Source: an uncultured Acetobacteraceae bacterium (lineage in GTDB: Bacteria; Pseudomonadota; Alphaproteobacteria; Acetobacterales; Acetobacteraceae). Taken from it: a stretch of 48,462 nucleotides of DNA. This document shows positions 1-8,549 of the stretch, in pieces. The notes beneath the pieces are model-generated. The model worked only from the letters and a program-made list of their open reading frames with translations, did no database searches and had not been told where the DNA came from. Numbering within the stretch: the stretch's first letter is position 1; every line of letters starts with the position of its first letter. The position numbers and the translations under genes are program-made. Where the stretch lies: positions 1-48,462 of the forward strand of contig CAITUP010000159.1 of NCBI GenBank assembly GCA_903895595.1. Direction: 5' to 3'.

Positions 1-59
1 CTGACCCGACCATCTCAGGCCCATTGGAACGAGATGGTCGGGTCAGGCCGGACCATGAC
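1..59. repeat. REP-like palindromic element, copy 1 (cut by window start)
   Basis: Positions 1-16 and 31-46 are perfect 16-base inverted repeats (CTGACCCGACCATCTC and its complement) around a 14-base loop, followed by a GGACCATGACG tail. The same core recurs at 11096-11169, 18281-18324 and 47178-47294, always between genes, and as a short piece near 27012. The outer part of the left arm presumably lies before the window. It sits just 3' of the MlaF-like gene and could also act as a transcription end or mRNA-stabilising hairpin. Confidence 0.75.
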
Positions 60-83
60 GGGGGAACGGCAACGACCATCGCC

Positions 84-860
84 CTACCGCCGCAATTCCA
101 TCTGGATCGGCCCCTCGCGCCGGCCGTGGGTGAACTGGTCCACTTCCGGGTTGCCGCTGTCCATCAGCGCCGCCGCCGGACCGTTCCAGATAATCCGTCC
201 CTTATGGATCATCGCCGCCGTATCTCCGATCCGCTTGGCACTGGCCATGTCATGGGTGATCGCCACCGCTGTACTGCCGAGTTTCTTGACGCAATCGACG
301 ATCAGCCCGTCGATGACGGCGCCCATGATTGGGTCCAGCCCCGTCGTCGGCTCATCGAAAAACAGCATATCCGGCCGCGCCGCGATGGCCCGCGCCAAAG
401 CGACACGCTTTTGCATGCCGCCAGAGAGTTCGGCCGGCGACAGATCGCCGACGCTGGCCGCCAGTCCGACCTGGGCGAGGTATTCAGCCGCGTGCTCCCG
501 CCCCTCCCTCCGCGTCAGCTTGCGTTGGGCGAGCAGCCCGAACACCACGTTTTCCCAGACCGGCAGACTGTCGAACAGCGCCCCGGCCTGGAACAACATG
601 CCGATACGTGCCCTCGCCTGGGCTTTTTCGTAGGACGACAGCGTGGCGATATCGCGTCCGTCGATCTCGATGGCGCCGGAATCCGGCTCGATCAACCCGA
701 TGATGCATTTCAGCAGCACGGATTTGCCCGACCCCGACCCGCCGATGACCACCAGCGAGGTGCCGGGCATCACGTCGAGGTCGATGCCATCGAGCACCAC
801 CTTGGCGCCGAAGCTTTTGCGCAGGCCGCGCAGGCGGATTTTGGGGATTGAATCGGTCAT
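84..860 (-). CDS. MlaF-like ABC transporter ATP-binding protein
   Basis: A 258-residue ABC ATPase, probably the cytoplasmic motor of an Mla-type (MlaFEDB) lipid transporter that moves phospholipids between outer and inner membranes. Walker A is GGSGSGKS (about residues 40-47), the signature LSGGMQ (145-150) and Walker B MLFFDE (165-170). The stretch LFQAGALFDSLPVWENV is typical of the MlaF group. The start at 860 was chosen because family homology begins at MTDSIPKIRLRG; the upstream in-frame extension looks noncoding. No permease (MlaE), MCE protein or MlaB is visible. Partners could lie beyond the left edge, because the gene reads towards it. It is divergent from the glycosyltransferase, with 68 bases between starts. 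The assignment to Mla rather than another MCE-type importer is family-level. Confidence 0.85.
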   Translation of the reverse strand: MTDSIPKIRLRGLRKSFGAKVVLDGIDLDVMPGTSLVVIGGSGSGKSVLLKCIIGLIEPDSGAIEIDGRDIATLSSYEKAQARARIGMLFQAGALFDSLPVWENVVFGLLAQRKLTRREGREHAAEYLAQVGLAASVGDLSPAELSGGMQKRVALARAIAARPDMLFFDEPTTGLDPIMGAVIDGLIVDCVKKLGSTAVAITHDMASAKRIGDTAAMIHKGRIIWNGPAAALMDSGNPEVDQFTHGRREGPIQMELRR

Positions 861-928
861 GCGGACGCGATCTTGCCATGACGGGCCTTCTCGCGCCACA
901 CGCATCCCGCTTCGAGGAGTTATGGGCC

Positions 929-1945
929 ATGCCAGCCGACCCACCGATCGCCTGCGTCATGATGCAAAAGGACGAGGACCTTCTGCTCGGGCCCTGGCTG
1001 GCTTGGCACGGCCATCTGTTCGGTTACCGGAACCTATGGGTCATCGACAACGGCTCCGTGTCCCCCCCGGTCCTGGCGACGCTGGCGGACTTCGAGGCGC
1101 GTGGGGTCCATGTGGTTCGGTCGTACGCCTCCCACGCGGATTATCTCAACAAGGGCGTCATCGTCGGCGAATATATTCGCGCATTGGACATGACCGGCCG
1201 TTACGAACTGCTGATCCCGTCCGATTGCGACGAATTCATCGCCATGCGAACCGATTTCGGCTTCGGCTGCGACCGTGACATTATCCTGGGTGCCTTGGCG
1301 GCGCTTTACGGCGAAACCCGCATCCTGCGCATACCTTTTCAAATCGCGAATAATCCGTTCCGCGACGACTGCTACATCTGGTTCGAGTTTTTCAAAACCT
1401 TCTTCGCGAGCGGCACGTTTCTGTCCCTGGATCACGGGCACCATCGCGGTCAATCGCGGAAAAGCCCCGACCGGCGCGACACGTCCATCGTGCAGATCCA
1501 CTACCACTACCCCGCGTACGAACGGATCAAGGACATCGCCAGAAAGAAATGGATCGGCCGCGAACCGCTGGACGGGATCGAAAGCGCGGCGGCCTACACC
1601 GGGCCATTCCAGCACCTCGTGCGCAATTTTTTCATGGAAAGGGAAGAATACGAGGCGCTTTTCGCCGAACAGCCGCAGTTTTATCTTCCTGCATTCCGCC
1701 GGATTCTGGGGCAACTCGGCCAGCCCATCGGTGCGACGATAGCGGAGGTCGCGGATGAAACGGACCGAACCCCGCTGATCCTGCCACCCAACAGAGCTTC
1801 CCATTTACCGGAAGTCGCGTGGTTCGATGAGGTTTGGTACGCGCGGCACAATGCCGACTTGGCGGATGCCAGGATGTCGCCACTCGCCCATTTTTGCCAT
1901 TTCGGTTTCAAGGAGGGCCGTTGGCCTTGCGAACCGGAGGGATAA
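929..1945 (+). CDS. Family 2-like glycosyltransferase
   Basis: A 338-residue protein resembling the Glyco_tranf_2_4 group, which transfers sugars from nucleotide donors to surface glycans or other acceptors. The N-terminal MMQKDEDLLLGPWLAWH (11-27) and VIDNGS (38-43) match the nucleotide-sugar fold. SDCDEF (98-103) is the probable DxD-type metal site. The C-terminus holds FDEVWYARHNAD...PLAHFCHFGFKEGRWP, a small repeat motif often attached to bacterial glycosyltransferases. I chose ATG 929 because GAGGAG lies at 914-919; in-frame starts at 848 and 878 lack such a site. It stands alone, with no other polysaccharide genes nearby, so the acceptor cannot be inferred. Confidence 0.85.
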   Translation: MPADPPIACVMMQKDEDLLLGPWLAWHGHLFGYRNLWVIDNGSVSPPVLATLADFEARGVHVVRSYASHADYLNKGVIVGEYIRALDMTGRYELLIPSDCDEFIAMRTDFGFGCDRDIILGALAALYGETRILRIPFQIANNPFRDDCYIWFEFFKTFFASGTFLSLDHGHHRGQSRKSPDRRDTSIVQIHYHYPAYERIKDIARKKWIGREPLDGIESAAAYTGPFQHLVRNFFMEREEYEALFAEQPQFYLPAFRRILGQLGQPIGATIAEVADETDRTPLILPPNRASHLPEVAWFDEVWYARHNADLADARMSPLAHFCHFGFKEGRWPCEPEG

Positions 1946-1958
1946 CGGGGCGACCTTA

Positions 1959-1990
1959 GCGAACCGGCCGGACTGTACCGTCCGGTTCGC
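1959..1990. terminator. Candidate bidirectional hairpin between convergent genes
   Basis: GCGAACCGG (1959-1967) pairs with CCGGTTCGC (1982-1990), and an alternative inner pairing of CCGGAC with GTCCGG is possible. It lies between the convergent glycosyltransferase and LLM genes. No T-run follows on either strand, so intrinsic termination is uncertain. Confidence 0.4.
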
Positions 1991-2004
1991 ACGATCTTGT
2001 CATA

Positions 2005-3099
2005 CTACGCCGCTGCTTTCGCCACAGCTTCCTGGTTCCACGTCTTCAACACCGGCAGTATCTCCTTCGCGAACATTTTCAGCCCGCGTTCGGCGATATC
2101 GAACGGCACGCCGCCGAAGCGGAACGCCGCGTTCAGTTCGAACTGACCGATTACCTCCCGTCGCGTCTCCAGCTCCCGCAGAATGCGGTCCGGAGTGCCC
2201 CACATCGCCGCCTGCATGAAGCCGGCGACCGCGCCTTCGAGCCCCGCCTTGCGGGCAATTTCGGCTTTCTGGGCGTAGGCGTCGTAGCCTTTCACGGTCT
2301 GGAAATGCTCGCCCAGCAGTTCGTAGTGATGGAAATTGCTTTCCACGAACTTGCCCATGTATTTTTTTGCGTTTTCCTCGGCCTCCGCGAGATTGGGGCC
2401 GCAGATGCAGAAATCGGTGATCATCATATGCGGCGCCGGCTTGCCGTGCACCTTCATATGCGTGTCGCGATTGCGCTGAATCGCCGGCAGCCGCATGTGC
2501 CAGGGCCGGTCGGAGAACATGACCATGTGTCCGCCCAAACGCGCCGCGGAATCGACCGAGTCTTCCGACGATGCGACGGCGTAGATGCGTCCATCGAAAC
2601 TGTATTTCGGGCGCGGCCGGATTTCGATGCGCGGCTGCTTGTAGTGCGGCCCGTCGCCTTCCATGAAGCCGGTGCGCAGCGCGTTCACGATCATCGCCGC
2701 GGATTCATCGAACCGGGTGCGGGATTCATCCATCGTGCCACGGAAGGCCGCGAATTCCCGCCGAGCGAGACCGCGCCCCATGCCGAGACGCAGACGGCCG
2801 CCGCAGAGCATGTCCAGCACTGCCGCCTGTTCCGCGACGCGCAACGGATCGTGCCACGGCAAAATGACCGCCGCGGTGCCCAGGCCCACGTTCGGGCAGG
2901 CCGCGGCCAGATACGTCATCAGTTGCAGATTATCGGGGCAGAACGAATAATCGAAGAAATGGTGCTCCGCCGACCACAGCACATCGAACCCGGAATCGGC
3001 GGCCAAACGGGCGAGCTTGATTTCCTCGTCCCAGACCTGACCGTCGGACGTGTTCTCCCAGCCATAGCTGGCGAACACCATCATCATACCTACGTCCAT
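2005..3099 (-). CDS. LLM-class flavin-dependent oxidoreductase
   Basis: A 364-residue bacterial-luciferase-fold enzyme that would use reduced FMN (or F420) and oxygen to oxidise a small organic substrate. The N-terminus (GMMMVFASYGWEN), the SAEHHFFDYSF segment (about 44-54), LGTAAVILPWHDPLRVAEQ and GGRLRLGMGRG are characteristic luciferase-like signatures. It is the last gene of a six-gene minus-strand unit starting at 8454. The start follows the hydrolase stop by 4 bases, and its ribosome site GGGAG overlaps that stop, so the two are probably translationally coupled. The partner flavin reductase is not in the window. The substrate is unknown; the operon context (acyl-CoA-dehydrogenase-like enzyme, hydrolases, SDR, solute-binding protein) points to breakdown of an imported organic compound. 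Confidence 0.85.
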   Translation of the reverse strand: MDVGMMMVFASYGWENTSDGQVWDEEIKLARLAADSGFDVLWSAEHHFFDYSFCPDNLQLMTYLAAACPNVGLGTAAVILPWHDPLRVAEQAAVLDMLCGGRLRLGMGRGLARREFAAFRGTMDESRTRFDESAAMIVNALRTGFMEGDGPHYKQPRIEIRPRPKYSFDGRIYAVASSEDSVDSAARLGGHMVMFSDRPWHMRLPAIQRNRDTHMKVHGKPAPHMMITDFCICGPNLAEAEENAKKYMGKFVESNFHHYELLGEHFQTVKGYDAYAQKAEIARKAGLEGAVAGFMQAAMWGTPDRILRELETRREVIGQFELNAAFRFGGVPFDIAERGLKMFAKEILPVLKTWNQEAVAKAAA

Positions 3100-3103
3100 C
3101 GGA

Positions 3104-3943
3104 TTACTCCCTGCATACGGTACCGTCGTGCACCGCCATGAAATGCAAAATATGATCGGCGCACTGCGCTGGCGCCAAAACCCAAACCATGTGATAGGTC
3201 ATGGGCAGATGCACGATCCGCATTTGCGGAATCGCGGCGGTCAGCACCGCTTCCTGTTCGGACGTGATCTTGCCGCCGTCGGGATACAGGCCCAGCACGG
3301 GCGCCTTCACCTGCCCCAGAATGGGCGTCGCATCGGCTTTCGAGGCCAGACGCGACATCGCGATCAACACGTCGACATCGGATTTCCCGGTTTCGTCGGC
3401 GTACCAGTCCAGCATCTTCGGATCGCTGTTCGGCGGAAACCGCGTCGCGCGCCCCACCGCCGCCGACCATTCGCGCGAGCCCATATTGCGCAGCGCGTCC
3501 TGCCAAGTCGGGTGATCGAGGGCGAACGTCTTTTGCGTCCATTCGCTGATCGACAGCGGCGCCGCCAGCAGCGACAGCGTCCGCACGCGTTCCGGGTGTT
3601 TCGCGGCCAGCACCAGACCGATAATGCCGCCCAGCGACTCTCCGCAATAATGGAAGGTCTCGGCGCCAAGATCGTCGGCGATCGCAATCAGGTCGCGGAC
3701 GTAGTTATCGACGGACAAGCCGGTCGCCAGATCGAAATCTTTCGAGGACTCCCCCAATCCGCGCAAATTCGGACACACGACCCGGAAGAAGCGGCTGATA
3801 TAGGGGATCATGCTCCACCAGAACTTGGCGGAGCGCGAGTAGCCGTGCTGCAGGATCAGGATCGGCGCGTCTTTCCACGGATCGGTGTAGTCGTGGATGT
3901 CGTATTGCAGACGAACCCCGTCGTGGCTGGTGACGTAAGGCAT
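3104..3943 (-). CDS. Alpha/beta hydrolase
   Basis: A 279-residue alpha/beta-hydrolase-fold protein, resembling enol-lactonases and related esterases. The oxyanion region is LILQHGYSRS (29-38), and the nucleophile elbow GESLGG (101-106) places the serine at 103. LGLYPDGG supplies a likely acidic residue, and the histidine is probably in LPMTYHMVW near the C-terminus. It lies between the MBL-fold gene (15 bases upstream) and the LLM gene (4 bases downstream). In this operon it could open a lactone or ester formed by the flavin enzyme; that role is inferred from context only. Confidence 0.85.
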   Translation of the reverse strand: MPYVTSHDGVRLQYDIHDYTDPWKDAPILILQHGYSRSAKFWWSMIPYISRFFRVVCPNLRGLGESSKDFDLATGLSVDNYVRDLIAIADDLGAETFHYCGESLGGIIGLVLAAKHPERVRTLSLLAAPLSISEWTQKTFALDHPTWQDALRNMGSREWSAAVGRATRFPPNSDPKMLDWYADETGKSDVDVLIAMSRLASKADATPILGQVKAPVLGLYPDGGKITSEQEAVLTAAIPQMRIVHLPMTYHMVWVLAPAQCADHILHFMAVHDGTVCRE

Positions 3944-3958
3944 GGCACGCCCCCTGCT

Positions 3959-4837
3959 TTAGTCGCGTTTGAACCGATAATTGAACCGGTCAGGCCCGTC
4001 CGACGTCACCAGACCGACCGTCGGCGCGGCGAAATGGATCGGCATGATCAGTGTCGGCGTATCGGCGACCGATGCCAGGAAAGACCGGCGCGACGCGGTG
4101 GATTGTTCCATGTTCCAGTCGGCGCCGATGCACCAGGATGTCTCCCGGCACTGGATCGGGTGATGCATCATGTCGCCCGTCACGATCGCCTTCTGCCCGC
4201 GCGAGAAAATGTTCACGCAGCAATGATGCGGGGAGTGTCCCGGCGTCGGCGTCAGCGTGATCGTGTCGTCCAACTGGTAATCGTCGTCGACCAGCAGCGC
4301 CTGTCCGGCTTCGACGATGGGCAAACAATTGTCGCGAAACACGGTGCCGGGCGGGTTATTGCCCTTCTTATGTTCCGCTTCCCAAGCGGCATATTCCTTC
4401 TTGTGAAAGATATACTTGGCGTTCGGAAAAGTCGGGACCCAGCGGCCGTCCTTCAGCGTGGTATTCCAGCCGGTGTGATCGATATGCAGATGGGTACAGA
4501 ACACGTAATCGATCTGCTCGAACGAGACGCCGAGGGCGAAAAGCTCGTTGCGCCACCGCTCCTTGCCGGGGAAATCGAACGGCGCCGGGTGGCCCTTGTC
4601 CTCCCCGGTGCAGGTATCGACCAGAATCGTATGCTTGGGCGTGCGCACCACGAAGGTCTGGTAGGTCATCACCAGCATGCCGAGCGCGGCGTCGAACACC
4701 TCGGGCTCCAGCGACGCCAGATGGCTGTCCCACTTGGCCTGATCGAACATCGGGAAGAACACCTCCGGCCGCCGCCAGGGGCCTTCGCGCTCGATGACCG
4801 CGTCGATCGTGATGTCGCCGATTTTGACCTGTCGCAT
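3959..4837 (-). CDS. MBL-fold metallo-hydrolase
   Basis: A 292-residue metallo-beta-lactamase-fold hydrolase of the lactonase/AttM-like group. The zinc motif HLHIDH (116-121), TPGHSPHH and VTGDMMHHP supply the usual metal ligands. An in-frame extension up to 5290 exists, but it overlaps the upstream substrate-binding gene antisense-like and has no family similarity. ATG 4837, preceded by GGGAAGGGGACG on the coding strand, is the convincing start. It has 17 bases to the upstream gene and 15 to the next. Possible substrates are lactones or thioesters; no signal peptide is seen, so it is likely cytoplasmic. Confidence 0.88.
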   Translation of the reverse strand: MRQVKIGDITIDAVIEREGPWRRPEVFFPMFDQAKWDSHLASLEPEVFDAALGMLVMTYQTFVVRTPKHTILVDTCTGEDKGHPAPFDFPGKERWRNELFALGVSFEQIDYVFCTHLHIDHTGWNTTLKDGRWVPTFPNAKYIFHKKEYAAWEAEHKKGNNPPGTVFRDNCLPIVEAGQALLVDDDYQLDDTITLTPTPGHSPHHCCVNIFSRGQKAIVTGDMMHHPIQCRETSWCIGADWNMEQSTASRRSFLASVADTPTLIMPIHFAAPTVGLVTSDGPDRFNYRFKRD

Positions 4838-4854
4838 GTTCGTCCCCTTCCCTA

Positions 4855-6423
4855 TCAGGCCTTTTCGACGTTCCAAAACACCGGAGCCGGCCCGCGCAAT
4901 TGCCCAGTGATGTTGCTGCGCCACGCCCCGGAGGTCAAATATTGCCCCAGCGGGATGTAGGGCACGAAATCGACGCACTCCACCTGAATGGCGGCGGCGA
5001 TCTTCTTGCGTTCGGCGGGGTCTTCGGTGTCGATCCAGGCCTCGCGCAGGGATTCGATCTTCGCGTTTTCCGGCCAGCCGACCCAGGCATCCTTGCCGTT
5101 GGTGCGCAGCCCGCCGGCCAGAACCGGATTGCCGTAATCGACCGAGGGGAAGCCGGACGGGAAAAGCGACCAGCCGCCCTTGTCCAACGACGCCGCATTG
5201 TTGCGCCGCTGCGTGACGGTGCCCCAATCGGTCGTCTGTACCTCGATATTCAGCCCCACCTTGCGGAAAGACCCTTCCGCCACCTGGCACAAGGCGTCGT
5301 AGGCCGAGGGATCGGTCGGGTGCATGAACGCAATTTTCTCGCCGTTATAGCCGCCGTCTTTCAGCATTTTCTTGATTTCGTCGGTGCTCATCGGTTTGCG
5401 GATCGCCGCCATGCCGGCGTCGGTGTCGCTTTCCGATCCCGGCAGGAAGAACCCAGCGGGAGCGACCCAGCCGGCCCGTTCGTCGCCCATGACGGCGGTC
5501 ATTTCCTCGACCTGATCGATGGCCGCCATCATGGCGCGCCGCACCACCGGATTGGCGGTCGGGCCTTGGATGAAGTTGGGGCGCAGCACCGGGAACACGC
5601 CATGCGTGTCGATGCGCCCAACCGTCACGCCGGCTGCCTTGCGCAGCATTGGCAGCAGATCGGGCAGCGGCATTTCCACCCAATCGACCTCCCCGGTGGT
5701 CAGCGCGCTCGCCGCCGTCGCCGGGTCGGGGATGATGCGCCATTCCACGCGATCGACCTTCACATGGTAGCCGCCCCATCCGTATTCGACCTTTTCCGGT
5801 CGTGGCACGTATTTCTCCCACTTCGCCATCACCTGACGGCTGCCGCTGACGAACTCGTCGGCGATCCAGCGGAACGGGCCGCTGCCGACGCATTCCGCGA
5901 CCTGCTTGTACGGGTCGGCTGCCAGACGTTCCGGCATCATCGCGCAGGTCGGCTGGGTCTTGCACAGGGCATAGGGCAAAAACGGGAACGGCTTCTTCAA
6001 CCGCCAGACGATGGTGCGGTCGTCGGTCGCCTCCAGCGAATCCAGCCGGGCGGAGATGGTGGTGCCGATCGCGTCGCGGACCATCCAGCGCTTCAACGAC
6101 GCCACGCAATCGCGTGCCAGAACCGGGGTGCCATCGTGGAACCACTGATCCGGGCGGAGCTTCATGGTCCAGCGCTTGCCGTTATCCTCGACCAGGTGGC
6201 CTTCGATCATGTGCGGGTGCGGGTTCAGTGCGATATCGCGGGTGTACAGCGTCTCATACAGCATCAGCCCCAGCGTCCGCGTCGCCTGCGCCGGATTCCA
6301 CACCGGATCGAAGCTCGGCGGATTGGTCGTGGGGACAAAGACGATGGTTTTCGTGGTGGCCCCGATGGCGGGGCGGGCGAGCGCGGCAGTGGCCGCTCCC
6401 ACCATGAAGTGGCGGCGTTGCAT
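4855..6423 (-). CDS. ABC transporter substrate-binding protein, family 5
   Basis: A 522-residue periplasmic solute-binding protein of the SBP_bac_5 (DppA/OppA-like) family. The N-terminus MQRRHFMVGAATAALARPAIGA carries twin arginines and a short hydrophobic stretch, fitting a Tat or Sec signal with cleavage after about residue 22. FDPVWNPAQATRTLGLMLYETLY and GEVDWVEMPLPDLLP are typical. No membrane or ATPase subunit of the Dpp/Opp type is in the window, so the protein is a solitary receptor here. Its place in a catabolic operon suggests it binds the compound, or a conjugate of it, that the neighbouring enzymes degrade. Confidence 0.9.
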   Translation of the reverse strand: MQRRHFMVGAATAALARPAIGATTKTIVFVPTTNPPSFDPVWNPAQATRTLGLMLYETLYTRDIALNPHPHMIEGHLVEDNGKRWTMKLRPDQWFHDGTPVLARDCVASLKRWMVRDAIGTTISARLDSLEATDDRTIVWRLKKPFPFLPYALCKTQPTCAMMPERLAADPYKQVAECVGSGPFRWIADEFVSGSRQVMAKWEKYVPRPEKVEYGWGGYHVKVDRVEWRIIPDPATAASALTTGEVDWVEMPLPDLLPMLRKAAGVTVGRIDTHGVFPVLRPNFIQGPTANPVVRRAMMAAIDQVEEMTAVMGDERAGWVAPAGFFLPGSESDTDAGMAAIRKPMSTDEIKKMLKDGGYNGEKIAFMHPTDPSAYDALCQVAEGSFRKVGLNIEVQTTDWGTVTQRRNNAASLDKGGWSLFPSGFPSVDYGNPVLAGGLRTNGKDAWVGWPENAKIESLREAWIDTEDPAERKKIAAAIQVECVDFVPYIPLGQYLTSGAWRSNITGQLRGPAPVFWNVEKA

Positions 6424-6498
6424 GAGGTCTCCCGGCGTTTCCTATGAGCGTCTGTATAGCATATTCATGGGGGTGGGGATATCGGCGTTGCCAGTTGC

Positions 6499-7701
6499 CT
6501 ACCCCAACCGCATCGGCGGCAAAACATCCGCCGGATTGAGTCCCAACTCGTAAATCCCCATACTCCACAAACAAAAATCCACCTGCGGCGGCTGGATCGT
6601 CGCCAGCGCCCCGTCCCGAAACAACTGCTCCAGCCGAGACCCTTTGAAGATCGCGTGCGCCCCCGCGATCGTCAGCGCCACCCGCGTGATCTTCGCCACC
6701 GCCTGCCCCACCGCGTATTTCGCACGATACAACGCCGCCGTGGTCTCCGCCGTCGGCCCCTGCGTGTCGCTGAGCCATGCCGAGCGGTAAACGATCAGGC
6801 GTGCGGCCTCCAGATCGGTGGACAGTTCGGCGACGTGGCGACGGACATCGGGGTGATACGCCATCGGTTGCGCGTATCCCGCCGCCTGCCGCCCGAGTAC
6901 CACGCGGCGGAGTTCGTCGTAGGCGGCGACGCCGACGCCGAGATAGACGGCCGTGTAGGAACCCCAGAACCAGTTGAAGAAACTCTGGCGGAACATGCGC
7001 AGGTCGTCGGTCCAGAGCAGCGCCGCTTCCTCTCCGACGGTGCAATCGTCCAGCAGCAGGGAGTCGCTGCGGGTGGCGCGCATGCCGAGCACATCCCAGT
7101 TTCGGTTGATTGTCCGACCGGGGGCGTCATGGGGCACACACATCAGGGCGCCGGCGGTGTTCGCGGTTTTTCCGTCGGGATAGGCCAGAACCAGGACGTA
7201 ATCCGCCGCCTCCAGCATCGACGCGAACATTTTGCGCGCTGTGATGCGGTATCCGCCGCCGGACACCCGGTAGGCGCGCGCGGTTAGCGGCCGTTCCCCG
7301 ATGAAAGACGTGTGCCCAGGCTCCGAAAAATTCCCTCCGATCAGCTTTCCGCGCGTCACCACCAAATCGGCCAGATACTGCTTCGCCGCATCCGACACCT
7401 CCGGGCTCTCCAGCACCGGGTTCACCACCGAGGCATGCATGTTGAACGCCAGAGCGGTGGAGGGGCAGCCCTGCCCCAAAGCCTCATACGCCAGCGTGTG
7501 CCCGAGGAAACTGACGCCCTGCCCGCCGAACGCCTTCGGGACTGTCAGAGTCAGAAACCCCTCCTTCCGCAGAATGTCGTAATTTTCCGTAGGCGGAGAC
7601 GCATCCCGGTCATGCCCCGCCGACCGCGTCGCGAAATCGGCCGCCAGTTCCAGGCAGCGATCCCGCAACGTGCGGTGTTCGGGGGCGAGACCGAAGTCCA
7701 T
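6499..7701 (-). CDS. Acyl-CoA-dehydrogenase-family flavoprotein
   Basis: A 400-residue FAD protein of the acyl-CoA dehydrogenase superfamily, with N-terminal helical, central beta and C-terminal helical domains. PKAFGGQGVSFLG, FSEPGHTS and GMRATRSDSLLLDD mark the fold. The position that in true acyl-CoA dehydrogenases carries the catalytic glutamate (YEGT-type motif) reads GALATIQPPQVD with no glutamate. This resembles the subgroup that includes flavin monooxygenase-like members (DszC/SfnB type) and other noncanonical dehydrogenases. It starts 9 bases after the SDR gene. Function is therefore left open between dehydrogenase and monooxygenase. Confidence 0.82.
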   Translation of the reverse strand: MDFGLAPEHRTLRDRCLELAADFATRSAGHDRDASPPTENYDILRKEGFLTLTVPKAFGGQGVSFLGHTLAYEALGQGCPSTALAFNMHASVVNPVLESPEVSDAAKQYLADLVVTRGKLIGGNFSEPGHTSFIGERPLTARAYRVSGGGYRITARKMFASMLEAADYVLVLAYPDGKTANTAGALMCVPHDAPGRTINRNWDVLGMRATRSDSLLLDDCTVGEEAALLWTDDLRMFRQSFFNWFWGSYTAVYLGVGVAAYDELRRVVLGRQAAGYAQPMAYHPDVRRHVAELSTDLEAARLIVYRSAWLSDTQGPTAETTAALYRAKYAVGQAVAKITRVALTIAGAHAIFKGSRLEQLFRDGALATIQPPQVDFCLWSMGIYELGLNPADVLPPMRLG

Positions 7702-7710
7702 GGCGCGCGC

Positions 7711-8454
7711 TCAGATCGCGATGGCGCCGCCGTCGACGTGGATTTCCGAACCGGTGATGTAGGACGACTCATCGGACGCCAGGAACAGGATGGCGTTCGC
7801 GACCTCATCCACCTCCCCCGGCCGGCGCATCGGGATCACGTTCATCCGCGCGGCCCGCACCGCCGGTTCCGCTGTCCGCCCGGAGGTCCGCATCGCCGGC
7901 ATGATCCCCGGATGCACCGAATTGCAGCGGATCCCGTCCTTCGCATGCTGCACCGCCACCGACTTCGACATCAGCCGCACCGCCGCCTTGGAGGCGTTGT
8001 AGGCCATGTGAATCCCCTCGCTGCCGATGATCCCGGCAATGGACGACAGATTGATAATCGACCCGCCACCCGCCGCGGCGATCGCCGGTATTCCGTATTT
8101 CAGCCCGAGGAACACGCCCGTCGCATTGATCCCCATGATCCGATGCCAAGCGTCTGTACTATAAAGATCCTGCTCGGCGCTGCCGGACACGCCGGCGTTG
8201 TTCACCAGAACGGTCAGCTTGCCGAAATGCCGCACGGTCGAGGCCACGACGGCGGCCCAGTTCTCCTCATTCGTCACGTCCAGTCTCTCGAACCGAGCAT
8301 TGGCGCCGATGGAGTCAGCGACGGCGCGCCCCTCATGCTCCATCACGTCGGCGATAACGACCTTGGCGCCCTCGCGGGCAAATATACGCGCCGTGGCGGC
8401 ACCCATGCCGTTGGCGGCGCCGGAGATGATGGCGACTTTGCCCGCTAGTCTCAT
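7711..8454 (-). CDS. SDR-family NAD(P)-dependent oxidoreductase
   Basis: A 247-residue classical short-chain dehydrogenase. The cofactor loop SGAANGMG lies at about 11-18, followed by NNAGVSG, the LSSIAG serine and the YNASK catalytic pair, with IHPG/IHVDGG-type C-terminal segments. The start at 8454 is preceded by GGGAG at the right distance; upstream in-frame methionines at 8469 and 8499 are possible but extend beyond the family N-terminus. It is the first gene of the minus-strand catabolic unit and is divergent from the EamA exporter across about 95 bases that must hold both promoters. Confidence 0.9.
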   Translation of the reverse strand: MRLAGKVAIISGAANGMGAATARIFAREGAKVVIADVMEHEGRAVADSIGANARFERLDVTNEENWAAVVASTVRHFGKLTVLVNNAGVSGSAEQDLYSTDAWHRIMGINATGVFLGLKYGIPAIAAAGGGSIINLSSIAGIIGSEGIHMAYNASKAAVRLMSKSVAVQHAKDGIRCNSVHPGIMPAMRTSGRTAEPAVRAARMNVIPMRRPGEVDEVANAILFLASDESSYITGSEIHVDGGAIAI

Positions 8455-8549
8455 TGCCGTTGCTCCCATATCGGTTTTTTGCTGGCGCAACGCTGCCATA
8501 ACGGCCGGCGCGATGGAAGCGCGGCGCCGGGGCCGCTAGAGACCGCCGC

